Shown here one piece after another: positions 48,736 through 57,671 of a stretch of DNA of 64,000 nt. A program made the translations under genes and the position numbers. How positions within the stretch are numbered: position 1 is the stretch's first letter; the number at the start of each line of letters is the position of its first letter. The stretch lies in assembly GCF_046614675.1 (NCBI RefSeq), contig NZ_JBKKJT010000013.1:30913-94912 (forward strand). The letters are read 5' to 3'. The stretch comes from Chryseobacterium cupriresistens (GTDB taxonomy: Bacteria; Bacteroidota; Bacteroidia; Flavobacteriales; Weeksellaceae). The notes under the pieces are model-generated. The model saw nothing but the letters and a program-made list of their open reading frames with translations, was not told the DNA's origin and made no database searches.

Positions 48736-50058
48736 ATGATAGCCAAAAGTAAAATTCTGATTTCGGTTTTTGCCGCTCTGTTCCTGCTTTTACTGGGAAT
48801 TCAGGTTTATTTTATGTATAAAACCTATCAGGTAAAAGAGAGAGACATCTACAGATCCGTGAATGACGGGCTTACCAATTACACAGACGATCTTGAAGAT
48901 ATACAGGAAGTAAAAGAAAGGAATGATGACTCTCTTCAGGAAATCATCATACAGTATCATAATAAGGAGATCAGCAAAAAAGATTTTCTCCGCTATTTCA
49001 TAGAAAACAGGAAATCTGCCAGAGAAAGACTGATTCATTATATTGACAGCCGTTATCAGAAAGACGGTTACGAAATTTCGGCCAGAATAAGATATCTTTC
49101 TATTGTACATCTTCCGGACAGTTCAAAAGTAATTACCGAACCTATTGTTATTTTTGAGACAAAAGACAAGATCAAAAAGCCGCGTATTGCGAGTATCGGA
49201 AGCTGGGAAACCTCCAGTACCAAAAGAAATGATTCGGATAAGGGGCATATTGAAAAAAAGAATACTTTTCTTGTTAAAACCCAGACCGATTTTGAGATCA
49301 GAAATATAAAAAGTATTGTTTTCAAGGAGCTTACTTTATTGATTATATGCTGTATTATTCTTCTTTCGGGAGTTCTTCTGCTTTATATTTTCACGATCAG
49401 AAATCTTATTCAGCAGCAGAAGCAGGTGGAAGTTCTCCACAGCATTGTGGATAACATTTCGCATGAATTTAAAACGCCTATTGCCACTTTAAAAATAGCT
49501 TCCAAAGCATTAAAAAAGGAATGGAATCCTGATACGCTGCCTCTTATAGACAGACAGATTTCCCGGCTCGAAAGTCTTATGCTTCAACTTCATAAGGATG
49601 AAATTCCGGATGAAATGACTGCTATACAACCTGAGGACTGGAACTTTTTTATCCAGGATCTTTCCGTTACTTACCCAAATTGTGATTTTAACCTCGAAAA
49701 TACCGTTTCACAAAAATTTCCTTTTGATAAAAACCTGATGGAAACAGTCATTAAAAACCTTTGTGAAAACAGTGTGAAATATGGAGCATCGGCTATTACA
49801 ATACATATCCGCGACAATTCTCAACAATTGGAAATTGAAGTTGCTGACAACGGTCAGGGCATGGAGGCTAAAGAACTGAATAGTATTTTTGAAAAATTCT
49901 ACAGAATACAGAATAACAATATTCACAATAGCAAAGGACTGGGACTGGGACTTTATTTCGTGAAAAAAATTATTACCAGTTATGGTGGTAAAACAGAGGT
50001 TTCCAGCCAGCTTCATACAGGCAGTACTTTTAAAATATCAATTCCTTATGAAAACTAA
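48736..50058 (+). CDS. OmpR-type sensor histidine kinase (1)
   Basis: 440 residues with two membrane helices (about 7-29 and 198-220) around a periplasmic sensor domain of about 165 residues with no recognised family. H243 in NISHEFKTP is the phosphoacceptor (HisKA); HATPase_c boxes are CENSVKYGA, DNGQGM and GLGLGLYF. The -7 element lies only about 6 bases before the ATG, so the transcript may have little or no leader. It overlaps the response regulator gene by 11 bases. Confidence 0.92.
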   Translation: MIAKSKILISVFAALFLLLLGIQVYFMYKTYQVKERDIYRSVNDGLTNYTDDLEDIQEVKERNDDSLQEIIIQYHNKEISKKDFLRYFIENRKSARERLIHYIDSRYQKDGYEISARIRYLSIVHLPDSSKVITEPIVIFETKDKIKKPRIASIGSWETSSTKRNDSDKGHIEKKNTFLVKTQTDFEIRNIKSIVFKELTLLIICCIILLSGVLLLYIFTIRNLIQQQKQVEVLHSIVDNISHEFKTPIATLKIASKALKKEWNPDTLPLIDRQISRLESLMLQLHKDEIPDEMTAIQPEDWNFFIQDLSVTYPNCDFNLENTVSQKFPFDKNLMETVIKNLCENSVKYGASAITIHIRDNSQQLEIEVADNGQGMEAKELNSIFEKFYRIQNNNIHNSKGLGLGLYFVKKIITSYGGKTEVSSQLHTGSTFKISIPYEN

Positions 50059-50734
50059 AATCCTTCTGGCAGAAGATGATCCGGATTTCGGAATGATTCT
50101 TAAACAATATCTTGAACTGGAAGATTTTGAAGTCAGCTGGTTTCAGAATCCGGAAGATATCGTACCATTGTTTCAGGCTGATTTTCCCTTTCAGATAGGA
50201 ATTCTGGATGTGATGATGCCCAATATTGATGGCTTTTCTCTGGCGAAAATGATCATTAAGGAAAGAAGTAATTTCCCTTTATTATTTTTAACGGCTAAAA
50301 ATCAAAAAATAGACCGATTGACCGGATTGAAAATAGGTGCCGACGATTATATTTCCAAGCCTTGCGACCCTGAAGAACTTGTTTTACGAATTAAAAATAT
50401 TCTGAAAAGAACACTTCCCGCCGTTACGGAAAGCCAAATAAAAATAGGAGAGTTTTCACTGGATACTACCAAACTTCTGTTGTCACATCCTGACGGGAAT
50501 ACCCGATTGACCATACGGGAACAGGAATTACTGCTGTACCTTCTGAAACACAACCGGACGATCATCACCAGAGATAATATTCTTGATAATCTCTGGGAAA
50601 CCAATGATTATTTTACCGGAAGAAGTCTTGATGTGTTTATCAGCAGGCTTCGTAAATATTTCATCCATGATCCCCAAATAAAAATCCAATCCCTGAGAGG
50701 AATTGGATTTGAAATTGATTTTCCAACCAATTGA
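50048..50734 (+). CDS. OmpR-type response regulator (1)
   Basis: The ATG at 50048 (MKTKILLAEDD) gives 228 residues; the ORF extends upstream only within the kinase gene. Receiver domain with D54 (GILDVMMP) and the Lys motif YISKP; C-terminal winged helix (LTIREQELLLYLLKHN ... GRSLDVFISRLRKYF). The recognition helix region GRSLDVFISRLRK is identical to that of the regulator at 60768, so both should read the same DNA repeats. Paired with the kinase just upstream. Confidence 0.94.
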   Translation: MKTKILLAEDDPDFGMILKQYLELEDFEVSWFQNPEDIVPLFQADFPFQIGILDVMMPNIDGFSLAKMIIKERSNFPLLFLTAKNQKIDRLTGLKIGADDYISKPCDPEELVLRIKNILKRTLPAVTESQIKIGEFSLDTTKLLLSHPDGNTRLTIREQELLLYLLKHNRTIITRDNILDNLWETNDYFTGRSLDVFISRLRKYFIHDPQIKIQSLRGIGFEIDFPTN

Positions 50735-50737
50735 TTT

Positions 50738-51565
50738 TTATAGGGAAAGATTCACGATCACCGGAAAATGGTCTGACGGATACAAAAGATTTTCTCTTCT
50801 GTCATTGATATGTCTGTGAGATCTGATCTTAAAGCCTTGTGTAAAAATATAATCGATTCGGTCTTTCGGGACTGTATTGACATCAAAAGCGGTGAAAGTT
50901 CCTACAGGGCCGTAATGCTTCGTCTCTGAATGATAGAAAGTATCTTTCATATTCTGGGAAAGAATTTTAATCGGTTCTGAATCATCTGTCAGGTTAAAAT
51001 CTCCGCTCAGCGTTACCGGAAGGTTTTTTGGATTCAGTTCTTTGATTTTTTTCAGAATCAGTTCCGAAGATTTTACTCTTGCCACATTTCCTACATGATC
51101 AAAATGAAGATTCATTGCCAGGAATTTTTTCTTCGATTTTTTATCTTTAAATATGGCGTAAGTACAGATCCTGTTCAGTGCCGCATCCCAGCCTTTTGAC
51201 GGTTTTTCCGGAGTTTCAGATAACCAGAATGTTCCTGATTTTACTGCTTCAAGTCTGTTTGTGTCATAAAAGATGGCAGAAAACTCTCCTTTCTCTTTGC
51301 CGTCATCTCTTCCTACTCCTATATAATCATAGTTTTTTAATCCTGATTTAATATCTTTCATCTGTTCCGGAAGCGCTTCCTGTACCCCGAAATAATCAGG
51401 ATGATAATACGTCAGTAAATCGGCAACATCCTGCTTTCTTTTTGGCCAGGCATTGTCTTTATCTGACTCTACATTCAGTCTGATATTAAAACTCATTACG
51501 GTAAGGTCCTGTGAAAATCCCAATGCAAAAAACATCAGAAACACCATTGAAAATCTGAAATTCAT
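50738..51565 (-). CDS. secreted endonuclease/exonuclease/phosphatase family protein
   Basis: 275 residues with a signal peptide (MNFRFSMVFLMFFALGFSQ). The EEP fold is shown by MSFNIRLN, FGVQEALPEQ (catalytic Glu), NLHFDHVG, SGDFNLT and the C-terminal SDHFPVIV (catalytic Asp-His). These metal-dependent enzymes cleave phosphodiesters or phosphomonoesters; exported flavobacterial members may act on nucleic acids, inositol phosphates or sphingomyelin-like lipids. It starts 66 bases from the end of the DUF2589 operon and appears to be separate. Confidence 0.9.
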   Translation of the reverse strand: MNFRFSMVFLMFFALGFSQDLTVMSFNIRLNVESDKDNAWPKRKQDVADLLTYYHPDYFGVQEALPEQMKDIKSGLKNYDYIGVGRDDGKEKGEFSAIFYDTNRLEAVKSGTFWLSETPEKPSKGWDAALNRICTYAIFKDKKSKKKFLAMNLHFDHVGNVARVKSSELILKKIKELNPKNLPVTLSGDFNLTDDSEPIKILSQNMKDTFYHSETKHYGPVGTFTAFDVNTVPKDRIDYIFTQGFKIRSHRHINDRRENLLYPSDHFPVIVNLSL

Positions 51566-51631
51566 ATGTTATTTTATCATTAAGAGACAAAAATAAAACT
51601 TCTCTGCGACAGAAAAGCTTTATTGATGTGA

Positions 51632-51835
51632 TTATATTGTTAAATTATCTTTTTCTTCTTCTACAGATATAAAATATTCCTGAAATTCGGACTCCAAAAC
51701 CGGCAGCTGACTTTCAAGTTTTACAATTCCCAAGGTTTTATAGTGAGAGGCCAGTTTTATGCCTTTACTTTTGAGAAGAGCTTCAAGCCTTTTAAAATTT
51801 ATATCTTTCTTTAAAACTGCGAGATAAGTGATCAT
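51632..51835 (-). CDS. small I9-like (subtilisin propeptide-like) protein
   Basis: 67 residues with a beta-alpha-beta-type pattern: YLAVLKKDINFKRLEALLKS, then GIVKLESQLPVLESEFQEYF ending in an acidic tail. The spacing of conserved hydrophobics resembles the I9 propeptide/inhibitor fold of subtilases. It overlaps the stop codon of the subtilase gene by four bases (ATGA), so it is translationally coupled to the protease. A free inhibitor or chaperone of that protease is likely. The call is by pattern only; no database check. Confidence 0.6.
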   Translation of the reverse strand: MITYLAVLKKDINFKRLEALLKSKGIKLASHYKTLGIVKLESQLPVLESEFQEYFISVEEEKDNLTI

Positions 51836-53094
51836 AGGTATACCTGTATTAAACCATTTCCAATATCTCTGTATTTTATCCCTTCAACAGGTCTTGCTTT
51901 GTTTTCAATCAGTTCCCAGATCTCTTTTGCCGATTTATCGGGAAACTGTTCCATATACAACGCTGCAAGCCCTGAAACATGCGGTGCGGCCATACTGGTA
52001 CCACTCATTGTATAGTACAGGTTATTTTTGTTCTTCGCATTTTTAGGATAGGAACTGATAATATCTACTCCGGGAGCACAGACATTGATGTTTCCGCCTG
52101 TAGATGGATTAAGACCTGCGTTTGAAAATCTGGCGATCTTCATTTGTCCGTCAATAGCTCCAACAGCCATGATCGATTTTGAATTGGCCGGCATTGAAAC
52201 AGGTTGTGGAATCTGTGGTCTGTTGCTATCATTTCCTGCTGCTGCGATAATAAGGCAGTTATTTTCCAGTGCTCTTTCTCCAATGGTTTCAAAAAGAACA
52301 GACGGCTGATCATCAAACTTCACAGGAGAAGCTAGTGAAAGAGACAATATTCTGAATTTCTTCGAAATGGCCCAGTCTATCGCATCAATGACACTGCTGG
52401 TAGTTCCTCTTCCATTATCTGCGAGTACTTTTGCTATTTTCAGGTTGCAATCCTTAGCTATTCCGTAACGTCTTCCGTTATCACTTCTTGTATTTCCTGC
52501 AGCCACTCCTGCACAGTGGGTACCATGTCCGTTTGGATCTCTGTTCCAGTCCTCACCATCTATGAAAGATTTCCCTTCAATCACTTCGGCGGAAAAATCC
52601 GGATGGGAAATTTCAAGTCCGGTATCAAGAATGCATACATCAATACCTTTTCCTGTATAGCTGGCATTTTCCAGTCCGATCGCTTTTAATCCCCATTCCA
52701 TTTCAATGAATGATTTTTGAGGTAAAGGTTTGCTGGTAATATATTTTTCAAGTTCTGAGATTTTTTCTGCAAGCCCGGCCGACTGCTTTTTAAGCTCATT
52801 AATCAATTGCAATTCATCTGCAGGAAAAAATTCCCTTTCTTTTTCGTAGTATACAATAGAATTGGATTCATCTTTCACAGCACTTTTCAATTGGTCTTCA
52901 TCCATATTTTCCACCACCAGAACACCAAGATTTTTGTAAAGTACACCATTGTCCTGATCAATGATTTCATAGGAACGATTTTCTTTCGATAGAAATTCTG
53001 AAGAGGTGATACTCACTTCCAGCTCTTTCTCAATTTTTTTGAGTGCATTTTTCTGCTGGTTCTGCAGCAGAACAATATATCTTCCGGTTTCCAT
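51832..53094 (-). CDS. cytoplasmic S8 family subtilase of the DUF2589 operon
   Basis: 420 residues, no signal peptide and no sorting domain, so probably intracellular. An N-terminal region of about 90 residues (RYIVLLQNQQKNALKKIE ... VVENMDEDQLKSAV) looks like an in-cis I9 prodomain, followed by a short coiled coil (about 97-118). The catalytic domain has D157 (CILDTG), H190 (GHGTHCAG), N288 (AAAGND) and S367 (SGTSMAAP). It is fourth in a five-gene operon with a DUF2589 protein and two unknown proteins, followed by a separate I9-like gene. Its target is unknown. Confidence 0.93.
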   Translation of the reverse strand: METGRYIVLLQNQQKNALKKIEKELEVSITSSEFLSKENRSYEIIDQDNGVLYKNLGVLVVENMDEDQLKSAVKDESNSIVYYEKEREFFPADELQLINELKKQSAGLAEKISELEKYITSKPLPQKSFIEMEWGLKAIGLENASYTGKGIDVCILDTGLEISHPDFSAEVIEGKSFIDGEDWNRDPNGHGTHCAGVAAGNTRSDNGRRYGIAKDCNLKIAKVLADNGRGTTSSVIDAIDWAISKKFRILSLSLASPVKFDDQPSVLFETIGERALENNCLIIAAAGNDSNRPQIPQPVSMPANSKSIMAVGAIDGQMKIARFSNAGLNPSTGGNINVCAPGVDIISSYPKNAKNKNNLYYTMSGTSMAAPHVSGLAALYMEQFPDKSAKEIWELIENKARPVEGIKYRDIGNGLIQVYL

Positions 53095-53105
53095 AATGAT
53101 CTTTT

Positions 53106-53684
53106 TTAAATTAACTTCAGAAATATCTTTTCGAGAATAAGAAAAATATCCTCTGGAATAATGGTCAGTCTGAGCTTTTTATTAATTCCTGATATCGCTG
53201 TATTCTGTTCAGCCAGTGAAGTCCAGAAACGTTCAATTTTAGGCACGGAATTCATGTCCTTCAGCTTTTCATCATCCAGAATACCATTTTGATATAATGA
53301 GACAATGATTCCTGAAATAAGTTCTTCCGCCTCATCAAGTTTTTTATTTTCCCTGGCATATATTTCCATCAGAATATCATAAATACTTTCCATTCCGTTA
53401 AATGAGAATCCTGCAAGCATTTCTCTTCTTCCCGTCATTATTTTTTCCATTTTAATAGGATTAAAGCCTCTTTTAACGGTAGAAATCATATTCATTACCT
53501 TCAGCACTTCAGATTCATGACTGGTGTTTCCTTTGGTACGGAAATACTCCAGAACCTCGTTGAGAAACGCATCGAACCGGGCATCAAAGTCAAATGATTT
53601 TGACAGGTATAAAGCCTGAACTTCATTGAACTGTTCCAGCAGTTCTTTGATTTTCTGTACCGTAAAGTGAATAAGTTCCTGCAT
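53106..53684 (-). CDS. unknown helical protein (192 aa) of the DUF2589-subtilase operon
   Basis: 192 residues, predicted mostly helical and soluble, without signal peptide or motif. Start and end are tightly packed: its ATG overlaps the stop of the upstream gene by one base (TAATG), and the subtilase follows after 11 bases. Recurrent Leu/Ile heptads suggest a helical-bundle scaffold. I do not recognise it. Position in the operon suggests a partner of the 231-aa protein. Confidence 0.75.
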   Translation of the reverse strand: MQELIHFTVQKIKELLEQFNEVQALYLSKSFDFDARFDAFLNEVLEYFRTKGNTSHESEVLKVMNMISTVKRGFNPIKMEKIMTGRREMLAGFSFNGMESIYDILMEIYARENKKLDEAEELISGIIVSLYQNGILDDEKLKDMNSVPKIERFWTSLAEQNTAISGINKKLRLTIIPEDIFLILEKIFLKLI

Positions 53685-54379
53685 TACTCAAAAGTTATCT
53701 GTTCTATTTCGTTGCCGTCTTTATCTTTGTAAGACACAATTCTGATTCCTTCCTCCTCCATTTCCACATGCAGGTTGATGAATAATTTGTCTTTATCTTC
53801 TGCCGCACTTGTATTGGGATCTATGTAAATGCTGTTCAGCTTTGCATTCACCAGCGTATATTTATTCAGCAGAACTTTTGAAAAAATTTCTTTCAGTTCA
53901 TCGGTTTCTTCTTCTGTTCCTTCCTGCGGTCTGAAGATCCCTGAATTTAAAAGCTGCATTTTATTTCTGAGATCCAGCTTGAGCACTTCATTGGCAGGAA
54001 GTTTCCCGAATTTCTGATCATTCTTTTCCAGCTTGCTGAACAGGGTTCTGAATTCTTCAGTCTGAAGCTGTCTTTTGCTGATTTCGGGAATATTAAATTT
54101 CTTCTCCCTATTCACCAGACGGATTCTTTCATTTATTTCTGTCACAAACTGATCTTCATTCAGTTTAAAATTATATTTGGGATCTGAATCGATATCCGTA
54201 ATTTTAATCGGAATGTCCATCTTTACACTAGGCAGAGCATAGCGCGGAACCTTGAAATACTTAAGATATTCATGGCGGGCATATTCTTTGGCAATAAGAA
54301 CCGCATTCTCATCTGCTTTTTTACGAGCCTGAATTATCTCGTTGTTGAGATAATCCAGGTAATCTGATAGTTTTATCAT
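53684..54379 (-). CDS. unknown protein (231 aa) of the DUF2589-subtilase operon
   Basis: 231 residues, soluble. The N-terminal 40 residues are helical and charged (YLNNEIIQARKKADENAVLI); the middle contains VPRYALPSVKMDIPIKITDI; the C-terminus is beta-rich (KLFINLHVEMEEEGIRIVSY). The proline-rich 'PSVKMDIPIKITDI' segment recalls the NVPSFRIETCEVDF segment of the DUF2589 protein next door, so the two may share a fold or form a complex. No known domain identified. It starts 15 bases after the DUF2589 gene and overlaps the next gene by one base. Confidence 0.75.
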   Translation of the reverse strand: MIKLSDYLDYLNNEIIQARKKADENAVLIAKEYARHEYLKYFKVPRYALPSVKMDIPIKITDIDSDPKYNFKLNEDQFVTEINERIRLVNREKKFNIPEISKRQLQTEEFRTLFSKLEKNDQKFGKLPANEVLKLDLRNKMQLLNSGIFRPQEGTEEETDELKEIFSKVLLNKYTLVNAKLNSIYIDPNTSAAEDKDKLFINLHVEMEEEGIRIVSYKDKDGNEIEQITFE

Positions 54380-54394
54380 CTTTCGTAAAATCTT

Positions 54395-55282
54395 TTATTG
54401 TGAAAGAAGTCCAAGCACTTTTTCAAGCCCTGCAGGCATTTCGTCATTGGTTGCACGCACTTTTACCCCAAGAGAATATTCTTTTTCCACTTTAATTCCT
54501 GTACTGGAAGTTCTCTTATAGGAGACATCCACTTTGAATTTCACAGGTCCCCATCCACCGGACACTCCGGCATTGATCCCGAACTCATCACTTACGTCTT
54601 TTGTGTATGTAGAATTAAGTTTCACATTAAAGTCTACTTCACAGGTCTCAATTCTGAAGCTCGGAACATTCAGCAAAGCAATAAAAGGCACTGAAATTTC
54701 CACGTCGTTCGGAATCATTTTAGGGTTGGTGGCACTTACCGGCTCATCTTCTTTAAAATCCGGGTTCGGAATATTTTTTTTGTATTTGAATTCTGCCATT
54801 CTCAGTTTTTTAGGACTGGCAGCATTGGCCGGATCTGTAAGTTCGAACCCGACTTCGTTGATGAAATTAACGGTGGCAATTGAGGCATTGGACTGTGCTT
54901 TTACACAAGCATCCAAAGGTCCGCCAATAATCGTTGCAAAGTCGATGCTTCCCAATTCTGCTGCAAAATCTGCATTGGCAGCATCTGAAGTTCTGAAGAT
55001 CTCTTCATCGGCAGCCATTCTACCGGCAATCAGTTTCATGATCTCAGAAGAGGCACCGGAAAAAGATTTTTCCCACTTTTCATCATAATTCTTTTTGAAC
55101 TCGTCTACAATGGCTAACAATTCCTTATTCGTCAATGAACTCAGTTCTGAAGTTTCAATTCCTGACACTTTTTCATAGACTGCCGGAGTCAATATTTTTT
55201 CTACTCCCGATAAAAGGTCGATTAACTCATTTTTTGTTTTTTTGGCGTGGCTTGCTTCAAGCACCGATTTTAATGTTTCCAT
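54395..55282 (-). CDS. DUF2589 family protein
   Basis: 295 residues. The central segment IDFATIIGGPLDACVKAQSN and the following ASIATVNFINEVGF, plus a beta-rich region with VPFIALLNVPSF, GGWGPVKFKVDVS and the end NDEMPAGLEKVLGLL, are the conserved features of DUF2589, a family without a known role. The N-terminal ~110 residues are helical. It heads the operon that carries two unknown proteins, a cytosolic subtilase and an I9-like protein. Bacterial DUF2589 proteins occur in compact unknown clusters; a structural or effector role is guesswork. Confidence 0.85.
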   Translation of the reverse strand: METLKSVLEASHAKKTKNELIDLLSGVEKILTPAVYEKVSGIETSELSSLTNKELLAIVDEFKKNYDEKWEKSFSGASSEIMKLIAGRMAADEEIFRTSDAANADFAAELGSIDFATIIGGPLDACVKAQSNASIATVNFINEVGFELTDPANAASPKKLRMAEFKYKKNIPNPDFKEDEPVSATNPKMIPNDVEISVPFIALLNVPSFRIETCEVDFNVKLNSTYTKDVSDEFGINAGVSGGWGPVKFKVDVSYKRTSSTGIKVEKEYSLGVKVRATNDEMPAGLEKVLGLLSQ

Positions 55283-55388
55283 GTTTTTTGTTTTTGATTA
55301 ATATTGTGGGACAAAATTAGATCACCGGCCTTCAAAACATTTCAGGAGAACCCCTCTACTTGTTCAGGAAAAACACCCTAAAAAATAA

Positions 55389-55424
55389 AAAGCCTGAACT
55401 TACGGTGGTAAGCTCAGGCTTTTG
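55389..55424 (-). terminator. hairpin between M1 peptidase (2) and the DUF2589 operon
   Basis: A 16-base stem (AAAAGCCTGAACTTAC against its near-complement) around GGTG, with a T-rich run on the minus strand. Likely a terminator for transcripts from the M1 gene. Confidence 0.7.
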
Positions 55425-55572
55425 TAATATATAGCAAATATTTATTTTATAGACGCAAAGATCATATTAACTATTATTATTTTTAAGTAAGCTGAGAAAG
55501 CAACAAGTTGCTGATGAAGCTGCATGGATATGCTTACGCTTAGACAGTGAAATGAAGAATCCAGGTTTTATG

Positions 55573-55605
55573 TGAGATTCTTCCTTCGTCAGAATGACAA
55601 TGGCG
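55573..55605. repeat. dispersed repeat fragment
   Basis: Identical to 32231-32252 over 22 bases (begins TGAGATTCTTCCTTCGTCAG), followed by AATGACAATGG, which looks like the end of the same element. Probably a half copy of the element at 32162. Confidence 0.6.
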
Positions 55606-55646
55606 TAAAATTGTATATAGTCGCCAATTAAATAAATTCACCTTTT

Positions 55647-57587
55647 CTATGCCGGCTTTTTGCTGTTATTTTCCAGATTGACATCCGGAACAACAGAATT
55701 CGGATCCAGTTTCACCTCATCAATTTCCTTGCTGGATTCTACCTTGAATGTCCATTCAGTATTTCTTTTCCAAACTTCAACAGGAATTTTTACCATCTGT
55801 GTTGTTCCGTCTTTGAATCTGATTTGTACAGTTGTTGGCATTGGCAGCTGGCCAATATTTTCAACCGTAATCTGAACGCCGTTTTTAAAGTCTCCGTTGA
55901 CATATTGTACGTTTTTAACAGCCTGATCAATTTTCCATTTATTAAAGAACCATCCTCTCCAGAACCAGTTCAGTTCTTCTCCGGAAACATTTTCCATTGT
56001 GTGGAAGAAATCCCATGGTGTCGGATGTTTGAATGCCCAGCGATCTATATAGGTTCTGAATGCTTTGTCAAACTTTTCAGGTCCGAGAATTGCTTCTCTT
56101 AAAACATCTAATCCTGTTCCCGGTTTATAGTAAGCCAACGCTCCGATACTTCTTTCTTTCATATTATCAGGACCTACCATTACAGGCTCCAGACTGTCAG
56201 TCAGCAAATACATTCCTGATCTTGCCAGATTCGGTTTACGGTAATATTCTCCTTTATTAAAAGCTTCGGTGGAAAGTCCGTTGATAAAAGTATTAAATCC
56301 TTCATCCATCCATGCAAATAATCTTTCATTAGATCCTACGATCATAGGGAACCAGTTGTGTCCGAACTCGTGGTCGGTAACGCCCCAAAGATCTTCCCCT
56401 TTGGAATCCATATGACAGAAAACAATTCCCGGATATTCCATTCCACCTTCGTTTCCTGCTACATTGGTGGCAGCCGGATAGGTGTATTCATACCATTTTT
56501 TTGAATAATGTTCTATGGCCGCTTTCGTATATTCTGTAGATCTTCCCCATGCTTTTTCACCAGCACTTTCTACTGGATAAGCAGAAATAGCTAAAGATTT
56601 CTTTCCACTGGGTAAATTGATTTTTGCTGCATCTAAAATAAATCCTGCAGATGATGCCCATGCAAAATCTCTTGTCTGATTAATTTTAAATTTCCAGGTC
56701 TTTGTTCCTGAAGTTTTATTTTTACCGATTTCAGACTCAGGGCGGATCATTACCGTTTTATCACTGTTTCTTGCCTCATCCCATCTGTTGATTTCTTCTT
56801 TGCTGTACACTTCTTTCTCATTCAGAAGTTCTCCGGATGCTACGACATAATGACTGGCAGGAACAGTAATATTGGCTGTAATATTTCCATATTCTAAATA
56901 AAACTCTGAAGCTCCAAGGTAAGGAAGCGTATTCCATCCCATCACATCATCATACACGCACATTCTCGGATACCACTGTGCGATGGTAAATATCTTACCG
57001 TTTTTAGTATCCTGAACTCCCATTCTATCTGAACCATACTCAGGAGAAATAAAAGAATATTCTATTTCTATCTTTGCCACACCTCCATTGGCTTTCAGCT
57101 CTTTGGGAAGATCAATCTGCATTCTTGTATCGGTAACGGTGTATTTTACATCTTTCTTACCATCCAGTTTGACTGATTTAATGGTATATCCACCGTTAAA
57201 TTCTTCACCATGAGCTCCGTTTCTGCTCCCGGAGAGCGGAACTACTCCATTTCCTCTGGAATCTTTTGCAAACAGATTCTGATCCAGCTGCAGCCAGAGA
57301 AAACCTAATTTGTCAGGACTGTTGTTGGTATAGGTAATCTGGGCTGTACCGGTAATTTCTTTTTTATCTTCATTCAGGCTGACGTTCAAATGATAATCTG
57401 CTGAATTCTGCCAGTAAGCATGTCCCGGCTGTCCGCTTGCAGAACGGGTAGCTGTGCCTGTCTGCGGATAAAAGAACGGCTTAAATGCTTCTACATAATC
57501 GTATTTCGGAGTTTGCTGTGCATATGCAGATCCTGAAAAGAGGACAACTGCAAGCGTCGAAACAAGGGTTGGAAGTTTAAAATTCAT
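55647..57587 (-). CDS. secreted M1-family metallopeptidase (2)
   Basis: 646 residues. Signal peptide (MNFKLPTLVSTLAVVLFSGS, cut near AYAQ). Zinc motif HEFGH at 406-410 with third ligand E429 (MDEGFNT); the substrate motif is GGMEYP at 381-386. Compared with the M1 protein at 44149 it has the same order of domains and similar motif neighbourhoods (NSADYHLNV, TNNSPDKLGFLW). The two are diverged paralogs. Ends in a Ser/Lys tail without a T9SS domain. Likely envelope aminopeptidase. Confidence 0.93.
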   Translation of the reverse strand: MNFKLPTLVSTLAVVLFSGSAYAQQTPKYDYVEAFKPFFYPQTGTATRSASGQPGHAYWQNSADYHLNVSLNEDKKEITGTAQITYTNNSPDKLGFLWLQLDQNLFAKDSRGNGVVPLSGSRNGAHGEEFNGGYTIKSVKLDGKKDVKYTVTDTRMQIDLPKELKANGGVAKIEIEYSFISPEYGSDRMGVQDTKNGKIFTIAQWYPRMCVYDDVMGWNTLPYLGASEFYLEYGNITANITVPASHYVVASGELLNEKEVYSKEEINRWDEARNSDKTVMIRPESEIGKNKTSGTKTWKFKINQTRDFAWASSAGFILDAAKINLPSGKKSLAISAYPVESAGEKAWGRSTEYTKAAIEHYSKKWYEYTYPAATNVAGNEGGMEYPGIVFCHMDSKGEDLWGVTDHEFGHNWFPMIVGSNERLFAWMDEGFNTFINGLSTEAFNKGEYYRKPNLARSGMYLLTDSLEPVMVGPDNMKERSIGALAYYKPGTGLDVLREAILGPEKFDKAFRTYIDRWAFKHPTPWDFFHTMENVSGEELNWFWRGWFFNKWKIDQAVKNVQYVNGDFKNGVQITVENIGQLPMPTTVQIRFKDGTTQMVKIPVEVWKRNTEWTFKVESSKEIDEVKLDPNSVVPDVNLENNSKKPA

Positions 57588-57620
57588 TTGAAAAAGTATT
57601 ATTTAGTGTATAGGTAAAAA

Positions 57621-57653
57621 AAACTCCCGGATTTGTTACACATCCGGGAGTTT
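57621..57653 (-). terminator. terminator after the SDR gene
   Basis: Perfect 12-base stem AAACTCCCGGAT/ATCCGGGAGTTT with a nine-base loop and a T-run on the minus strand. Confidence 0.88.
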
Positions 57654-57671
57654 TTTTAATATAAGTTTAAT

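Larger units (their letters stand above)
55283..55646. other. intergenic region, M1 peptidase (2) to the DUF2589 operon
   Basis: 364 bases. From the DUF2589 side: an AT-rich stretch that should hold the operon promoter, a strong hairpin (55389-55424), then a dispersed-repeat fragment at 55573-55605. No gene is visible. Confidence 0.6.
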
